Of a stretch of 64,000 bases of DNA, positions 7,228-15,835 are shown piece after piece. The notes under the pieces were generated by a model, which saw only the letters and a list, made by a program, of their open reading frames with translations, did no database searches and was not told the origin of the DNA. The position numbers and the translations under genes are program-made. Positions within the stretch are counted from its first letter, which is position 1. Every line of letters begins with the position of its first letter. Source of the DNA: Nocardioides marmotae (lineage in GTDB: Bacteria > Actinomycetota > Actinomycetes > Propionibacteriales > Nocardioidaceae); contig NZ_CP053660.1 in assembly GCF_013177455.1 (NCBI RefSeq), forward strand, positions 4,278,001 to 4,342,000, given 5' to 3'.

Positions 7228-9063
7228 GTGCCGCCGCGGATCTCCGAGACCGAGGCCGTCGCCCTCGTCGCGACCAGCCCGCTCCTCGACGCGGAGTGGT
7301 ACGCCGCGCAGGCCGGCCGGGCGTTCGGCTCGCGGGTCAAGGCGGCCGAGCACTGGGTGCGCGAGCGGCCCGAGGGCGCGAGCCCGCACCCGCTCTTCGA
7401 GCCGGCCTGGCTCTACCCGCGCGGCCGCTGGGCCCGCCGGGCCCCCGACCCGCTGAGCTTCTGGCTGGCCGACGACGCGGAGCGGCAGCGCTCGCCGCAC
7501 CCGCTCGTCGACCTCGACGTCACCGGCCCGCTCGAGGACTGGCTGGCCGAGCACGACCCGGCCGAGCTCCTCCGGACGCCGCTGGAGCGGGACCACTCCT
7601 CGCCGGTCACCGTGGTGGTCGACGTCCACGACCTCCCGCGGGCGGTGCACTGGGCGCGCCACCTCGCGCGCACCCCCGACGTCGGCGGCCGGCTCGTCAC
7701 GACCGACGCCGCCGCCACCCGCATCCTCACCGCGGTCACCGCCGGCCTGCCGACCGTCCACGTCGTGGCCGAGGCCGAGCAGCACGGGCCCGGGCCGGCG
7801 ACGGTCCACGTGCACGGCCGGGTCCGCCCGCCCCGCTGGCCGTGGGTCGAGGACCTCGTCGCGGCGCTCGACGCCGACGGGGTCGGCGCGGCCGTGCCGC
7901 TGCTGCTGCACCCCGACCACAGCGTCGCCGGCCCGGTCCTCGTCGGCCAGCCGGTCGCCGACGTCGAGCGGGCCGCCCACCTGCCGCTGCCGCCGAACGT
8001 CGACCCGCCGGTCCGCGCCACCCGGGGCCGGCCCGGCGCGACCGTGCTGGTCACCACCTCCCGCCTGGTCACCGGCGCGGACCTGCCCGAGGGCGCCGAC
8101 GAGGCCTGGTGGCGTGCGGCGGGGTTCGCCGCCCCCGGCCGGCCGCTGACCGTGCGCGAGGGCCGCCGGGCGCTGCGCTGGTCGATCGACATCGCCGCCC
8201 CGGCCACGCCGCGCGGGCAGCGGTGGGGCGACTGGCACTTCGCGCGCTCGCTCGCGGCCGCGCTGGAGCGGCAGGGCCAGTGGGTCGCGATCGACCACCC
8301 CGAGACCCGCGGCCGGGCCAGCCGCGACCTCGACGACGTCACCCTGGTCCTGCGCGGGCTGGACCGCGTGACGCCGCCGGCCCGCACCGCGAACCTGCTG
8401 TGGGTGATCAGCCACCCCGAGCTGGTCACCCCGGCCGAGCTCGCGACGTACGACGCCGCCTTCGCCGCCTCCGCGACCTGGGCCGCCCGACACGGCATCG
8501 AGCCGCTCCTGCAGTGCACCGACCCGACCCGCTTCCACCCCGACGTGGCCCGCCGCGAGGGCCCGCCGGCGCTCTTCGTCGGCAACTCCCGCGGCGAGCT
8601 GCGCGCGAGCGTCGCGGCCGCGGAGCGCACCGGCCTCGACCTCACCGTCATCGGGCAGGGCTGGCCGGGCCACGTGCCCGTCGCCGCCGACCACGTGGCC
8701 AACGACGAGCTCGGCTCGTGCTACGCCAGCGCGGGGATCGTGCTCAACGACCACTGGGCCGACATGCGCGAGCAGGGGTTCGTCTCCAACCGGGTCTTCG
8801 ACGTGCTGGCCACCGGCGCGCGGCTGCTCTCCGACGACGTGGCCGGCCTCGCGGACGCGCTCGGCGAGGCGGCCGGCGCGGTGCGGGTGTGGCGGACCGA
8901 CGAGGAGTTCCGCGCGCTCACCACCGGCGACCCGGACGAGCTGTGGCCCGACGCGGCCGCCCGGCGGCGTACCGCCGAGCGGGTCGTCGCCGAGCACTCC
9001 TTCGACGCGCGCGCCGCGACGCTGCTGGCCCGGGCCTCCGCCCTCGTAGACTCCCGGCCGTGA
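7228..9063 (+). CDS. Glycosyltransferase family 1 (CgeB-like) protein
   Basis: This 611-aa protein has an N-terminal region (PLLDAEWYAAQAGRAFG, then ASPHPLFEPAWLYPRG) of a kind found at the start of some actinobacterial glycosyltransferases. Its C-terminal half resembles the CgeB/Glyco_trans_1_2 group: LFVGNSRGELRASVAAAERT, then GIVLNDHWADMREQGFVSNR and VFDVLATGARLLSDD. That block is the nucleotide-sugar-binding half of a GT-B fold. The GTG start is fixed by the TAGGGT-N6 leaderless signal. It overlaps the methyltransferase gene by 4 nt (GTGA). It probably contributes a sugar to the same surface glycan. Confidence 0.75.
   Translation: MPPRISETEAVALVATSPLLDAEWYAAQAGRAFGSRVKAAEHWVRERPEGASPHPLFEPAWLYPRGRWARRAPDPLSFWLADDAERQRSPHPLVDLDVTGPLEDWLAEHDPAELLRTPLERDHSSPVTVVVDVHDLPRAVHWARHLARTPDVGGRLVTTDAAATRILTAVTAGLPTVHVVAEAEQHGPGPATVHVHGRVRPPRWPWVEDLVAALDADGVGAAVPLLLHPDHSVAGPVLVGQPVADVERAAHLPLPPNVDPPVRATRGRPGATVLVTTSRLVTGADLPEGADEAWWRAAGFAAPGRPLTVREGRRALRWSIDIAAPATPRGQRWGDWHFARSLAAALERQGQWVAIDHPETRGRASRDLDDVTLVLRGLDRVTPPARTANLLWVISHPELVTPAELATYDAAFAASATWAARHGIEPLLQCTDPTRFHPDVARREGPPALFVGNSRGELRASVAAAERTGLDLTVIGQGWPGHVPVAADHVANDELGSCYASAGIVLNDHWADMREQGFVSNRVFDVLATGARLLSDDVAGLADALGEAAGAVRVWRTDEEFRALTTGDPDELWPDAAARRRTAERVVAEHSFDARAATLLARASALVDSRP
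9047..9052 (+). promoter_or_regulatory. Internal leaderless -10 before the methyltransferase
   Basis: TAGACT lies inside the last codons of the upstream glycosyltransferase gene and is followed by 7 nt and the GTG at 9060. The methyltransferase and following sulfotransferase may therefore also be transcribed on their own. Confidence 0.4.
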
Positions 9064-9779
9064 CCGACGCAACGGCCCGGGAGGGCCGGCTCGACCCCGC
9101 CGCCGTGCCACTGCCGCCCTACCGGCTGCGGATGGGCGGGGCGCACTTCAAGCGCGACGACGACTTCGTCGCCGCGGGTGTCCGCGACGTCCGGCTGCTG
9201 CGCCAGCGCGCCGGCCTGGGGCGCCGCAAGACGCTGCTCGACTGGGGCTGCGGCGCCGGGCGGCTCGCGATCGGCGTCAAGCACCTGCTCGGCAACGTGG
9301 CCGACTACCACGGCGTCGACGTGCAGCCCGAGCTGCTGACCTGGGCCCAGGAGAACCTCTCCGACGAGCACACCCGGTTCACCCTCGTCGACCAGCACAA
9401 CGCCCGCTACAACCCCGACGGGCAGGCGACGTACGACATCCCGGCGGAGCCGGGCAGCGTCGACGTCCTCTACTCCTACTCGGTCTTCTCCCACATGCTC
9501 ACCGACGACGTCGCCGGCTACGCCCGCACGATCGCGCGGATCCTGGCGCCGGAGGGGCGGGCCTTGATGACGGCCTTCGTCGAGGACGACGTGCCCGACT
9601 GCGTGGAGAACCCGGCGGACTACCTCAACCTGGAGTGGTCCGGTGCGCTGCACTGCGTGCGGTTCGACCGGCGCTTCTTCGAGCAGCTGGTGTGGGACGC
9701 CGGCCTGGCGGTCGAGGAGTACGTCCACGGCCGCGAGACCGACGGCCAGTCGATGTACGTCTTCTCCCGGCGAGGCTGA
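9060..9779 (+). CDS. Class I SAM-dependent methyltransferase
   Basis: This 239-aa protein has the SAM-binding glycine motif LLDWGCGAGRLAIG (about residues 58-71), the acidic strand end YHGVDVQPELL, and motif SVDVLYSYSVFSHM. These are the Rossmann-fold features of small-molecule or glycan methyltransferases. The GTG start overlaps the stop of the preceding glycosyltransferase. With sugar transferases and sulfotransferases on both sides, methylation of a sugar or of the glycan end is the likely role. That assignment is contextual. Confidence 0.85.
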   Translation: MTDATAREGRLDPAAVPLPPYRLRMGGAHFKRDDDFVAAGVRDVRLLRQRAGLGRRKTLLDWGCGAGRLAIGVKHLLGNVADYHGVDVQPELLTWAQENLSDEHTRFTLVDQHNARYNPDGQATYDIPAEPGSVDVLYSYSVFSHMLTDDVAGYARTIARILAPEGRALMTAFVEDDVPDCVENPADYLNLEWSGALHCVRFDRRFFEQLVWDAGLAVEEYVHGRETDGQSMYVFSRRG

Positions 9780-9783
9780 GCCG

Positions 9784-10530
9784 TTGGGGACCGACCGGGG
9801 GGAGGCGGCGACCGACGAGGTCGCCCGGCTCCGCGCGCGCCTGCGCAAGCACCGCCGGCGGGAGAACCCCGAGCTGGACTACCTCTTCGTCGTCACCTAC
9901 GGCCGCTCCGGCTCCACGCTCGTCTCCGGCCTGCTCAACGCGATCCCGGGCTACCTCATCCGCGGGGAGAACCGCGACGCGCTGCACCACCTCTTCGCCT
10001 TCCACGCGACGATGGTCACCGAGTCCCGCCGCGGGCTCGGCCCCGAGCGCAAGGAGCGGGTGCGGCAGCCGACCCACCCGTTCTTCGGGATCGGCGACTT
10101 CCCCGCGCAGCGCTCGCTCGCCGGGATCCGGCGGCTGGTGGTCGACACCGTGCTCCGCCCCGAGGAGGGCACCCGGGTGGCGGGCTTCAAGGAGATCCGG
10201 TGGTACCACCCGGACCTCGAGGAGTACGTCGCGTGGCTGCGCGAGGTCTTCCCCGGCGCCCGGTTCCTCGTCAACACCCGCGAGCACGCCGACGTGCTGC
10301 GCAGCAAGTGGTGGGCCGAGGGCGACCCGGACGAGCAGGCCTCGAACCTCAGCGGCATCGAGGAGCGGCTGCTCAAGCTCGCCGTGGAGCTCGGCGACGC
10401 CGCCTACCGCGTGCACTACGACGAGTACGTCGCCGACCCGACCGTGCTGCGCGGGATGTACGACTGGCTCGGCGAGCCCTGGGACGAGGCCTCGGTCCGC
10501 GCGACGATGGCCGTGCGGCACTCGGTCTGA
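9784..10530 (+). CDS. Sulfotransferase family protein
   Basis: About 248 aa. The PAPS-binding loop is YLFVVTYGRSGSTLVSGLLN. A typical 3'-phosphate-binding region follows (FPGARFLVNTREHADVLRSK). The start is uncertain: the TTG at 9784, 4 nt after the methyltransferase stop, is the first in-frame candidate outside the preceding gene. It is the second sulfotransferase of the locus, on the opposite strand from the first. The gene ends 19 bp from the convergent beta-glucosidase gene. Confidence 0.8.
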   Translation: MGTDRGEAATDEVARLRARLRKHRRRENPELDYLFVVTYGRSGSTLVSGLLNAIPGYLIRGENRDALHHLFAFHATMVTESRRGLGPERKERVRQPTHPFFGIGDFPAQRSLAGIRRLVVDTVLRPEEGTRVAGFKEIRWYHPDLEEYVAWLREVFPGARFLVNTREHADVLRSKWWAEGDPDEQASNLSGIEERLLKLAVELGDAAYRVHYDEYVADPTVLRGMYDWLGEPWDEASVRATMAVRHSV

Positions 10531-10549
10531 ACGGCGCGCGCCTCCGGCG

Positions 10550-11953
10550 TCAGCCGAGCGAGCGGGTCTGCGCGGCGATCACGTCGGCGAACCACCGGTA
10601 GGAGCTCTTCGGCGTCCGCACCTGGGTCTCGTAGTCGACGTGCACGAGGCCGAAGCGCTGGCTGTAGCCCTCGGTCCACTCGAAGTTGTCCAGCAGCGAC
10701 CAGCAGTAGTACCCGCGGACGTCGACGCCGCGCTGGACGGCGGTGGCGACCGCGCGCAGGTGGCCGTCGAGGTAGTCGATCCGGGCCCGGTCGTCCACCA
10801 CGCCGTCGGCGTCGGGGCCGGTGCCGTAGGCCGCGCCGTTCTCGGTGATGTAGATCGGCGGGAGGGCGTTGCGGTAGCGGGCGCGGAACATGATCAGCCA
10901 CTCGCGCAGCGCGTCGGGCACGACCGGCCAGCCGATGTCGGTGGTCGGGTAGCCGAGCAGCTCGCGGAACTCGAAGGGCAGGTCGGCGCCCTCGCCGGCG
11001 GCCGCGATCCGCCACGGGTTGTAGTAGTTGACGCCGTAGAAGTCGAGCGGCTGGCGGATGGTCGCGAGGTCACCGTCGACCACGACGTCCTCGAGGAGCG
11101 GGGCGAGGTCGACCGGGTAGCGGCCCAGCAGCATCGGCTCGAGGAACAGCCCGTTCCACACCGCGTCGAACAGCTTGGTCGCGCCGATGTCGGCGGCGTC
11201 GTCGGAGGCCGGCCACATCGGGGCGTGGTTGTTGGCGCAGCCCACGCTCGCGGTCACCCCGGCGGGCACCGAGTCGCGCAGGGCGATGGTCGCGCGGCCG
11301 TGGGCGAGCAGCAGGTGGTGGGCGGCCGGCAGGGCGTCGAAGAACATCGCGCGGCCCGGCGCGTGCATGCCGATGCCGTAGCCCATCATCGTCACGACGT
11401 TGGGCTCGTTGACCGGCACCCAGTGCTCGACGCGGTCCCCGAGCCGCGCGGCGGCGATCGCGGCGTACTCCGCGAAGCGGTCGATGGTCGAGCGGTTGAG
11501 CCAGCCGCCGTCGTCCTCGAGCGCCTGCGGCAGGTCCCAGTGGAAGAGGGTGACCATCGGCTGCACGCCGGCGGCCAGCAGCTCGTCGAGGAGCCGGTCG
11601 TAGAAGTCCAGGCCCTGCTGGTTGACCGGGCCCGCGCCGGTCGGCTGGATCCGCGACCACGACAGCGAGAGCCGGTAGCCGCCGACGCCGAGGTCCTTCA
11701 TCAGCGCGACGTCCTCGGGGAAGCGGTGGTAGTGGTCGCAGGCGACGTCACCGGTCGAGCCGTCGTTGATCCGACCCGCGGTGTGGCTGAAGGTGTCCCA
11801 GATCGACGGGCCGCGGCCGTCCTGGTCCACCGCGCCCTCGACCTGGTAGGCCGCGGTGCTCGTGCCGAACCGGAAGCCCGGCGGCAGCACCGGCAGGCCC
11901 ACGCCCGCTGCGGGGGACGGGTCGGGCGCGGCGGCGGGCACGGGCACAATCAT
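10550..11953 (-). CDS. GH1 beta-glucosidase
   Basis: This 467-aa protein is a complete glycoside hydrolase family 1 enzyme. The N-terminal signature FRFGTSTAAYQVEGA is present. The acid/base Glu lies in VPVNEPNVV (E183) and the nucleophile in IYITENGAAYG (E371). No signal peptide is seen, so it acts in the cytoplasm, cleaving beta-glucosides such as cellobiose. A GH6 glucanase at 44930 could supply such substrates, though the two genes are far apart. Its ATG overlaps the ATG of the divergent pirin gene within a CATG, so one of the starts may be slightly downstream (a GTG two codons in is possible). Confidence 0.93.
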   Translation of the reverse strand: MIVPVPAAAPDPSPAAGVGLPVLPPGFRFGTSTAAYQVEGAVDQDGRGPSIWDTFSHTAGRINDGSTGDVACDHYHRFPEDVALMKDLGVGGYRLSLSWSRIQPTGAGPVNQQGLDFYDRLLDELLAAGVQPMVTLFHWDLPQALEDDGGWLNRSTIDRFAEYAAIAAARLGDRVEHWVPVNEPNVVTMMGYGIGMHAPGRAMFFDALPAAHHLLLAHGRATIALRDSVPAGVTASVGCANNHAPMWPASDDAADIGATKLFDAVWNGLFLEPMLLGRYPVDLAPLLEDVVVDGDLATIRQPLDFYGVNYYNPWRIAAAGEGADLPFEFRELLGYPTTDIGWPVVPDALREWLIMFRARYRNALPPIYITENGAAYGTGPDADGVVDDRARIDYLDGHLRAVATAVQRGVDVRGYYCWSLLDNFEWTEGYSQRFGLVHVDYETQVRTPKSSYRWFADVIAAQTRSLG

Positions 11954-12638
11954 GGACGTGACGACCGAGATCCGCCGAGGTTCTGCCCGTTTCCTGACCC
12001 GGTCCCCCGGGATGGTGACCCACCACGGGTTCTCCTTCGGCGAGCACTACGACCCCGAGCGGCTGCGGTTCGGGCCGATGGTGTGCCACGACGACCACCA
12101 CCTCGGCGCCGGTCGCGGCTTCGAGACCCACCGCCACTCCGGGCTCGACATCGTCACCTGGGTCGTCGAGGGCCGCCTGGCGCACCGCGACTCCCACGGC
12201 CACGACGCGGTGCTCTCCCCCGGCGAGGTCGCCGTGCTCGCGGCCGGCTCCGGTGTCGAGCACGCCGAGCACGCGACGCCCGACGGGCGGGCCCGGTTCG
12301 TGCAGGTCTGGCTGGCGGCCGACCCCGAGCGCGCGGACGCCGAACCGTCGTACGCCGTCACGCCGGCGCCCGCCGCCGCTCCCGGCACCGGTCTGGTCGA
12401 GCTGGTCTCCCCCCAGCCCGGCGCGGTGCTCTCCGTCGCCCGGCTCGGCGCGCTCGAGACGCTCACCCTGCCGGCCGCCCCGCTCCTGCACGCCTACGTC
12501 GTCTCCGGCGCGCTCACCCGCAGCTCGCTCGCCGAGCCGCTCGCCGCCGGCGACGCCTTCCTCTTCACCGACGAGCCCGCCCACGAGGTCACCGCCGCCG
12601 TGCCCACCGAGCTGCTGGTGTGGACGTTCGGGGGGTGA
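11952..12638 (+). CDS. Pirin family protein
   Basis: This 228-aa bicupin has the pirin signature region: GRGFETHRHSGLDIVTWVVE with metal-binding histidines, followed by GRLAHRDSHGHDAVLSPGEV. Bacterial pirins bind iron or another metal; some are quercetinases and others bind metabolic enzymes. An alternative start is the GTG at 11958, which lies 7 nt after CACAAT, a plausible -10. The gene converges on the lipid kinase gene. The physiological substrate is unknown. Confidence 0.85.
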   Translation: MDVTTEIRRGSARFLTRSPGMVTHHGFSFGEHYDPERLRFGPMVCHDDHHLGAGRGFETHRHSGLDIVTWVVEGRLAHRDSHGHDAVLSPGEVAVLAAGSGVEHAEHATPDGRARFVQVWLAADPERADAEPSYAVTPAPAAAPGTGLVELVSPQPGAVLSVARLGALETLTLPAAPLLHAYVVSGALTRSSLAEPLAAGDAFLFTDEPAHEVTAAVPTELLVWTFGG

Positions 12639-12714
12639 GCGGGGGTGCAGGAGTCACCTGAGAAGTCAGCCGCGGCCGGCCCCGACCACCCGCGCCGGCG
12701 CGGACCCCGCCGCC

Positions 12715-13635
12715 TCAGCAGACGACGGCCACCGCGCCGCGACGCACCTCGACGACGAGCGGGTCGCCGGCCAGGCCGGGCAGCGCGCCGAGCGGCTCGC
12801 CGTCACCACCCACGGGGACCGGCCGGCCACCCGCGCGCGACGGGTCGGCCCGCAGCTCCACGCGCCGGCCGGAGAGCACGGTGACCTCGGGCAGGTCGAC
12901 GTGCCCGCCGTCGTACACCTTCGGCAGCGAGCGGACCAGCGCCGCCTTCGAGGCGGCCTCGATGACCACGACGTCGAGCAGGCCGTCGGTGACCGAGGCG
13001 GGCGGGGCGATCCGCATGCCCTTGCCGTAGAAGGCCGAGTTCGCGACGACCACGGTCGCGGCCTCGAGCTCGCGCTCGTCCTCGTCGACGCGCAGCCGGT
13101 AGCGCGCCGGGGCGTAGGTGAGCAGGGCGCCGACGGCGGCGAGCGGGTACTGCAGGCGGCGCGGCAGCCGGTGCGCCCGGTCGACGAGCGCGGCGGCGCG
13201 GGCGTCGACGCCGCAGTAGACCGAGCCGGCGACCTCGCGCGGCGGGCCGCCGGGGAACGACGCGCACAGCAGGTCGATCCGCCGGGGCGTCCCCGTCAGC
13301 AGCAGCTCCGCGAGCCCCTCGGCGGAGTCGGGCAGCCCGAGCATCCGCGCGAAGTCGTTGCCGCGCCCGGCCGGCAGCACCCCGAGCGTGCCGCCCGCGG
13401 CCGCCACCACGCCGGCCAGCGACGAGAGCATCCCGTCGCCGCCGACCGAGACCACCACGTCGCCGCGCTCGACCGCGGCCGCGACCAGGCCCGGCATCGC
13501 GCGCGGCCCGGGTGAGTACGTCACGTCCACGGTCGCACCGGCCTCGCGGAGCAGCCGCGCCACCGGCACGACCGCCCCGGGCGCGGCGCCCCCACCGGAG
13601 GCGGGGTTGACCAGGAACGTGAACGAGCGGGTCAC
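12715..13635 (-). CDS. Diacylglycerol/lipid kinase family protein
   Basis: This 306-aa protein has the DAGK catalytic-domain signatures: FTFLVNPASGGG at the N-terminus, the nucleotide-binding GDVVVSVGGDGMLSSL, and LPAGRGNDFARMLG. These enzymes phosphorylate diacylglycerol, sphingoid bases or related lipids with ATP. The GTG start overlaps the stop of the AGPS-like oxidase (GTGA), so the two form an operon. With glpD and an AGPS-like gene next to it, a role in glycerolipid turnover is likely. The exact lipid cannot be assigned. Confidence 0.85.
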   Translation of the reverse strand: MTRSFTFLVNPASGGGAAPGAVVPVARLLREAGATVDVTYSPGPRAMPGLVAAAVERGDVVVSVGGDGMLSSLAGVVAAAGGTLGVLPAGRGNDFARMLGLPDSAEGLAELLLTGTPRRIDLLCASFPGGPPREVAGSVYCGVDARAAALVDRAHRLPRRLQYPLAAVGALLTYAPARYRLRVDEDERELEAATVVVANSAFYGKGMRIAPPASVTDGLLDVVVIEAASKAALVRSLPKVYDGGHVDLPEVTVLSGRRVELRADPSRAGGRPVPVGGDGEPLGALPGLAGDPLVVEVRRGAVAVVC

Positions 13636-15212
13636 ACCAGCACCCCGGGGTTGAGCACGCCCGTCGGGTCGAGCTCGGCCTTGACCGCGCGGAGCACCGC
13701 GACGCCGAGCTCGCCGACCTCGGCGGGCAGCCACGGCTTGTGGTCGGTGCCGACCGCGTGGTGGTGGGTGATCGTCGCGCCGGTCGCGGCGATCGCGTCG
13801 CTCGCGGCCGCCTTGGCCCGCTGCCAGCGCCCGAGGGCGTCGTCCCCGCCGGAGGCGGCCACGGTGAAGTAGAGCGAGCAGCCGGTCTCGTAGACGTGGC
13901 TGATGTGGCACAGCACGAGCACCGGCTCGCCGAGCGCGCCGACCAGGGCGGTGCGCACGGCGTCGTACAGCTGCGGCACGCGCGACCAGAACGTCGCCGT
14001 CTCCAGCGTCTCGACCAGCACGCCGACGTCGAGCATCGCGTCGCGCAGGTACGGCGCGTCGAAGCGGCCGTGGGCCCACGCGCGGCCCGGCTCCTCGCCG
14101 AGCGGCGTGCCGCCGAGGCCGGCGAGCACCGAGGCGACCGCGGTCCGGCGGGCGGCGACCGGCTCCGGTTCGCCCTCGTGGCCCACGACCATCAGGCAGC
14201 CGCTCGCACCCGCGGCGCCGATCGCGTCGGGCCGGGCCAGGTTGATCGCGGTCTCGTGCTCGTCGGAGAGCCGCAGCACCGTGGGCAGCAGCCCGGCCTG
14301 CGCGAGGGTCCGCATCGCGGCGGCGCCCGCCTCGAACGACGGCCACGCCCAGCCCTCGTAGACCTTCTCCGCAGGCAACCGGCGCACCCGCACGGTCACC
14401 TCGGTGATCACGCCGAAGGCGCCCTCCGAGCCGAGCAGCAGCTGCCGCAGGTCGGGCCCGGCGGCGCTGGCGGGCGCGCTGCCCAGCCGCAGCTCGCCGC
14501 GCGGGGTGGCGACGCGCAGGCCGACGACGAGCGCGTCGAAGCGGCCGTACCCGGCGCTGGACTGGCCGCTGGACCGGGTCGCGGCGAAGCCGCCGATCGT
14601 GGCGTGCTCGAAGGACTGCGGATAGTGGCCCAGCACCAGCCCCTCGGCCGCCAGCAGCGCCTCGGCCTCCGGGCCGCGCAGGCCCGGCTCCAGCGTGGCG
14701 GTCATCGAGGTGTGGTCGACGGCGAGCAGCCGCTTCATCCGGACCAGGTCGAGGGAGACCAGCCCGGCGTACCCCTCGCGGCGCGCGACGAGCCCGCCGG
14801 TCACCGACGTCCCGCCGCCGAACGGCACGACCGCGAGCCGGTGCTCGACGGCGAGCGCGAGCACGGCGGCGACCTGGTCGTGGTCGGCGGGCCGGACGAC
14901 GGCGTCGGGGGCGTCGGAGAGGTCGCCGGCGCGCTGGCGGAGCAGGTCGGGCGTGGACTTCCCGCGCGTCCGCAGCCGGCGGGTGGCGTCGTCGAGCAGC
15001 ACGTGCTCGGCACCGACGGCCGCCCGGAGCGCGTCGAGCACGGCCTCGTCGAGGGCGGGCGGCGGCACGGCCACGTCGGTCGCGGCCGGGCGCTCGTCGA
15101 TGCCGAAGACGGCCTCGACCAGGCCGCGGGCGGACTCGGGCAGCGAGGCCGCACGGGCGGGGTCGCCCCAACGGCTGGGGTGCATCTCGACAGCGGGGAG
15201 GCGGGGATCCAT
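13632..15212 (-). CDS. FAD-binding oxidase, alkyldihydroxyacetonephosphate synthase-like
   Basis: This 526-aa protein has an FAD-binding PCMH domain (VVPFGGGTSVTGG, about residues 130-142) and the block HYPQSFEHATIGGFAATRSS followed by GQSSAGYGRFDALV, which is characteristic of the AGPS branch rather than of D-lactate dehydrogenases. AGPS swaps the acyl chain of acyl-DHAP for a fatty alcohol in ether-lipid synthesis; bacterial members may instead be other flavin oxidases. It heads an operon with the lipid kinase and faces a TetR-glpD operon across a 17-bp gap. Confidence 0.8.
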   Translation of the reverse strand: MDPRLPAVEMHPSRWGDPARAASLPESARGLVEAVFGIDERPAATDVAVPPPALDEAVLDALRAAVGAEHVLLDDATRRLRTRGKSTPDLLRQRAGDLSDAPDAVVRPADHDQVAAVLALAVEHRLAVVPFGGGTSVTGGLVARREGYAGLVSLDLVRMKRLLAVDHTSMTATLEPGLRGPEAEALLAAEGLVLGHYPQSFEHATIGGFAATRSSGQSSAGYGRFDALVVGLRVATPRGELRLGSAPASAAGPDLRQLLLGSEGAFGVITEVTVRVRRLPAEKVYEGWAWPSFEAGAAAMRTLAQAGLLPTVLRLSDEHETAINLARPDAIGAAGASGCLMVVGHEGEPEPVAARRTAVASVLAGLGGTPLGEEPGRAWAHGRFDAPYLRDAMLDVGVLVETLETATFWSRVPQLYDAVRTALVGALGEPVLVLCHISHVYETGCSLYFTVAASGGDDALGRWQRAKAAASDAIAATGATITHHHAVGTDHKPWLPAEVGELGVAVLRAVKAELDPTGVLNPGVLV

Positions 15213-15214
15213 GC

Positions 15215-15248
15215 GTTACACTGTGACATATGACGTCACTTCGTCACA
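15215..15248. promoter_or_regulatory. Probable TetR operator over divergent promoter
   Basis: GTTACACTGTGAC (15215-15227) is a near-perfect 13-bp palindrome. TGACGTCA (15231-15238) and the half-site GTCACA (15243-15248) follow it. The -10 TACACT of the TetR gene (15217-15222, 7 nt before ATG) lies inside the palindrome, so binding would block transcription in both directions. Autoregulation by the adjacent TetR protein is inferred. Confidence 0.55.
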
Positions 15249-15835
15249 ACGGTGCGGAGGAGCCGGCGAGCCCCCGCGACGGGTATCTCGACGCCGCCCG
15301 CGACTGCATCCTCGACCTCGGCTGGCGGCGTACGACGCTCACCGAGGTCGCGCGCCGCGCCGGGGTCTCCCGGATGACGATCTACCGCACCTGGTCGGAC
15401 ATGCGGCAGCTGCTCGCGGACCTGATGACCCGCGAGTGGACCGAGGTCGTCCTGGCCACCGAGGCCGAGGACGACCCCTCCCGCCCGCCGGTCGAGCGCC
15501 TCGTCGACAAGCTCGTGCGGACCGTGCTGGTCCTGCGGGGCAACGAGCTGTTCGTGCGGATCGTCGAGCTCGACCCCGAGCTGGTCCTGCCCTACCTCTT
15601 CGACCGCCGCGGCCGCTCCCAGGAGCTGATCCTCGGCCTGGTCGAGCAGGCGCTGCGCACCGCGCAGGCCTCCGGCGACGTCCGCGCGGGGGACCCTGCC
15701 GCGATGGCCCGCGGGCTGGTCCTCTGCGCCCACGGCTTCGTGCTCTCCGCGCACACGATGATCGACGACGACGTCACCGAGTCCGCGCTGGAGCAGGAGA
15801 TGCGCGTCGTGCTGACCCGGGCGCTGCAGCCGTGA
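15230..15835 (+). CDS. TetR/AcrR family transcriptional regulator
   Basis: This 201-aa protein has a classical N-terminal TetR helix-turn-helix (LTEVARRAGVSRMTIYRTWS, about residues 38-57) and an all-helical C-terminal ligand domain. The ATG is preceded by TACACT and 7 nt, so the transcript is probably leaderless. The stop overlaps the glpD start (GTGA). It very likely controls both glpD and the divergent AGPS-like/lipid kinase operon. The effector is unknown; a lipid, acyl-CoA or glycerol derivative is a reasonable guess. Confidence 0.88.
   Translation: MTSLRHNGAEEPASPRDGYLDAARDCILDLGWRRTTLTEVARRAGVSRMTIYRTWSDMRQLLADLMTREWTEVVLATEAEDDPSRPPVERLVDKLVRTVLVLRGNELFVRIVELDPELVLPYLFDRRGRSQELILGLVEQALRTAQASGDVRAGDPAAMARGLVLCAHGFVLSAHTMIDDDVTESALEQEMRVVLTRALQP

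Noticed and set aside
3980..7456. Plus-strand open frame of 1158 codons
   Set aside because: It is the antisense shadow of two minus-strand glycosyltransferase genes, with no recognisable motif.
5635..9111. Minus-strand open frame of 1158 codons across the divergent glycosyltransferases
   Set aside because: Only the part below 7206 has coding character. The rest is the antisense of the CgeB-like and methyltransferase genes, a common artefact at this G+C.
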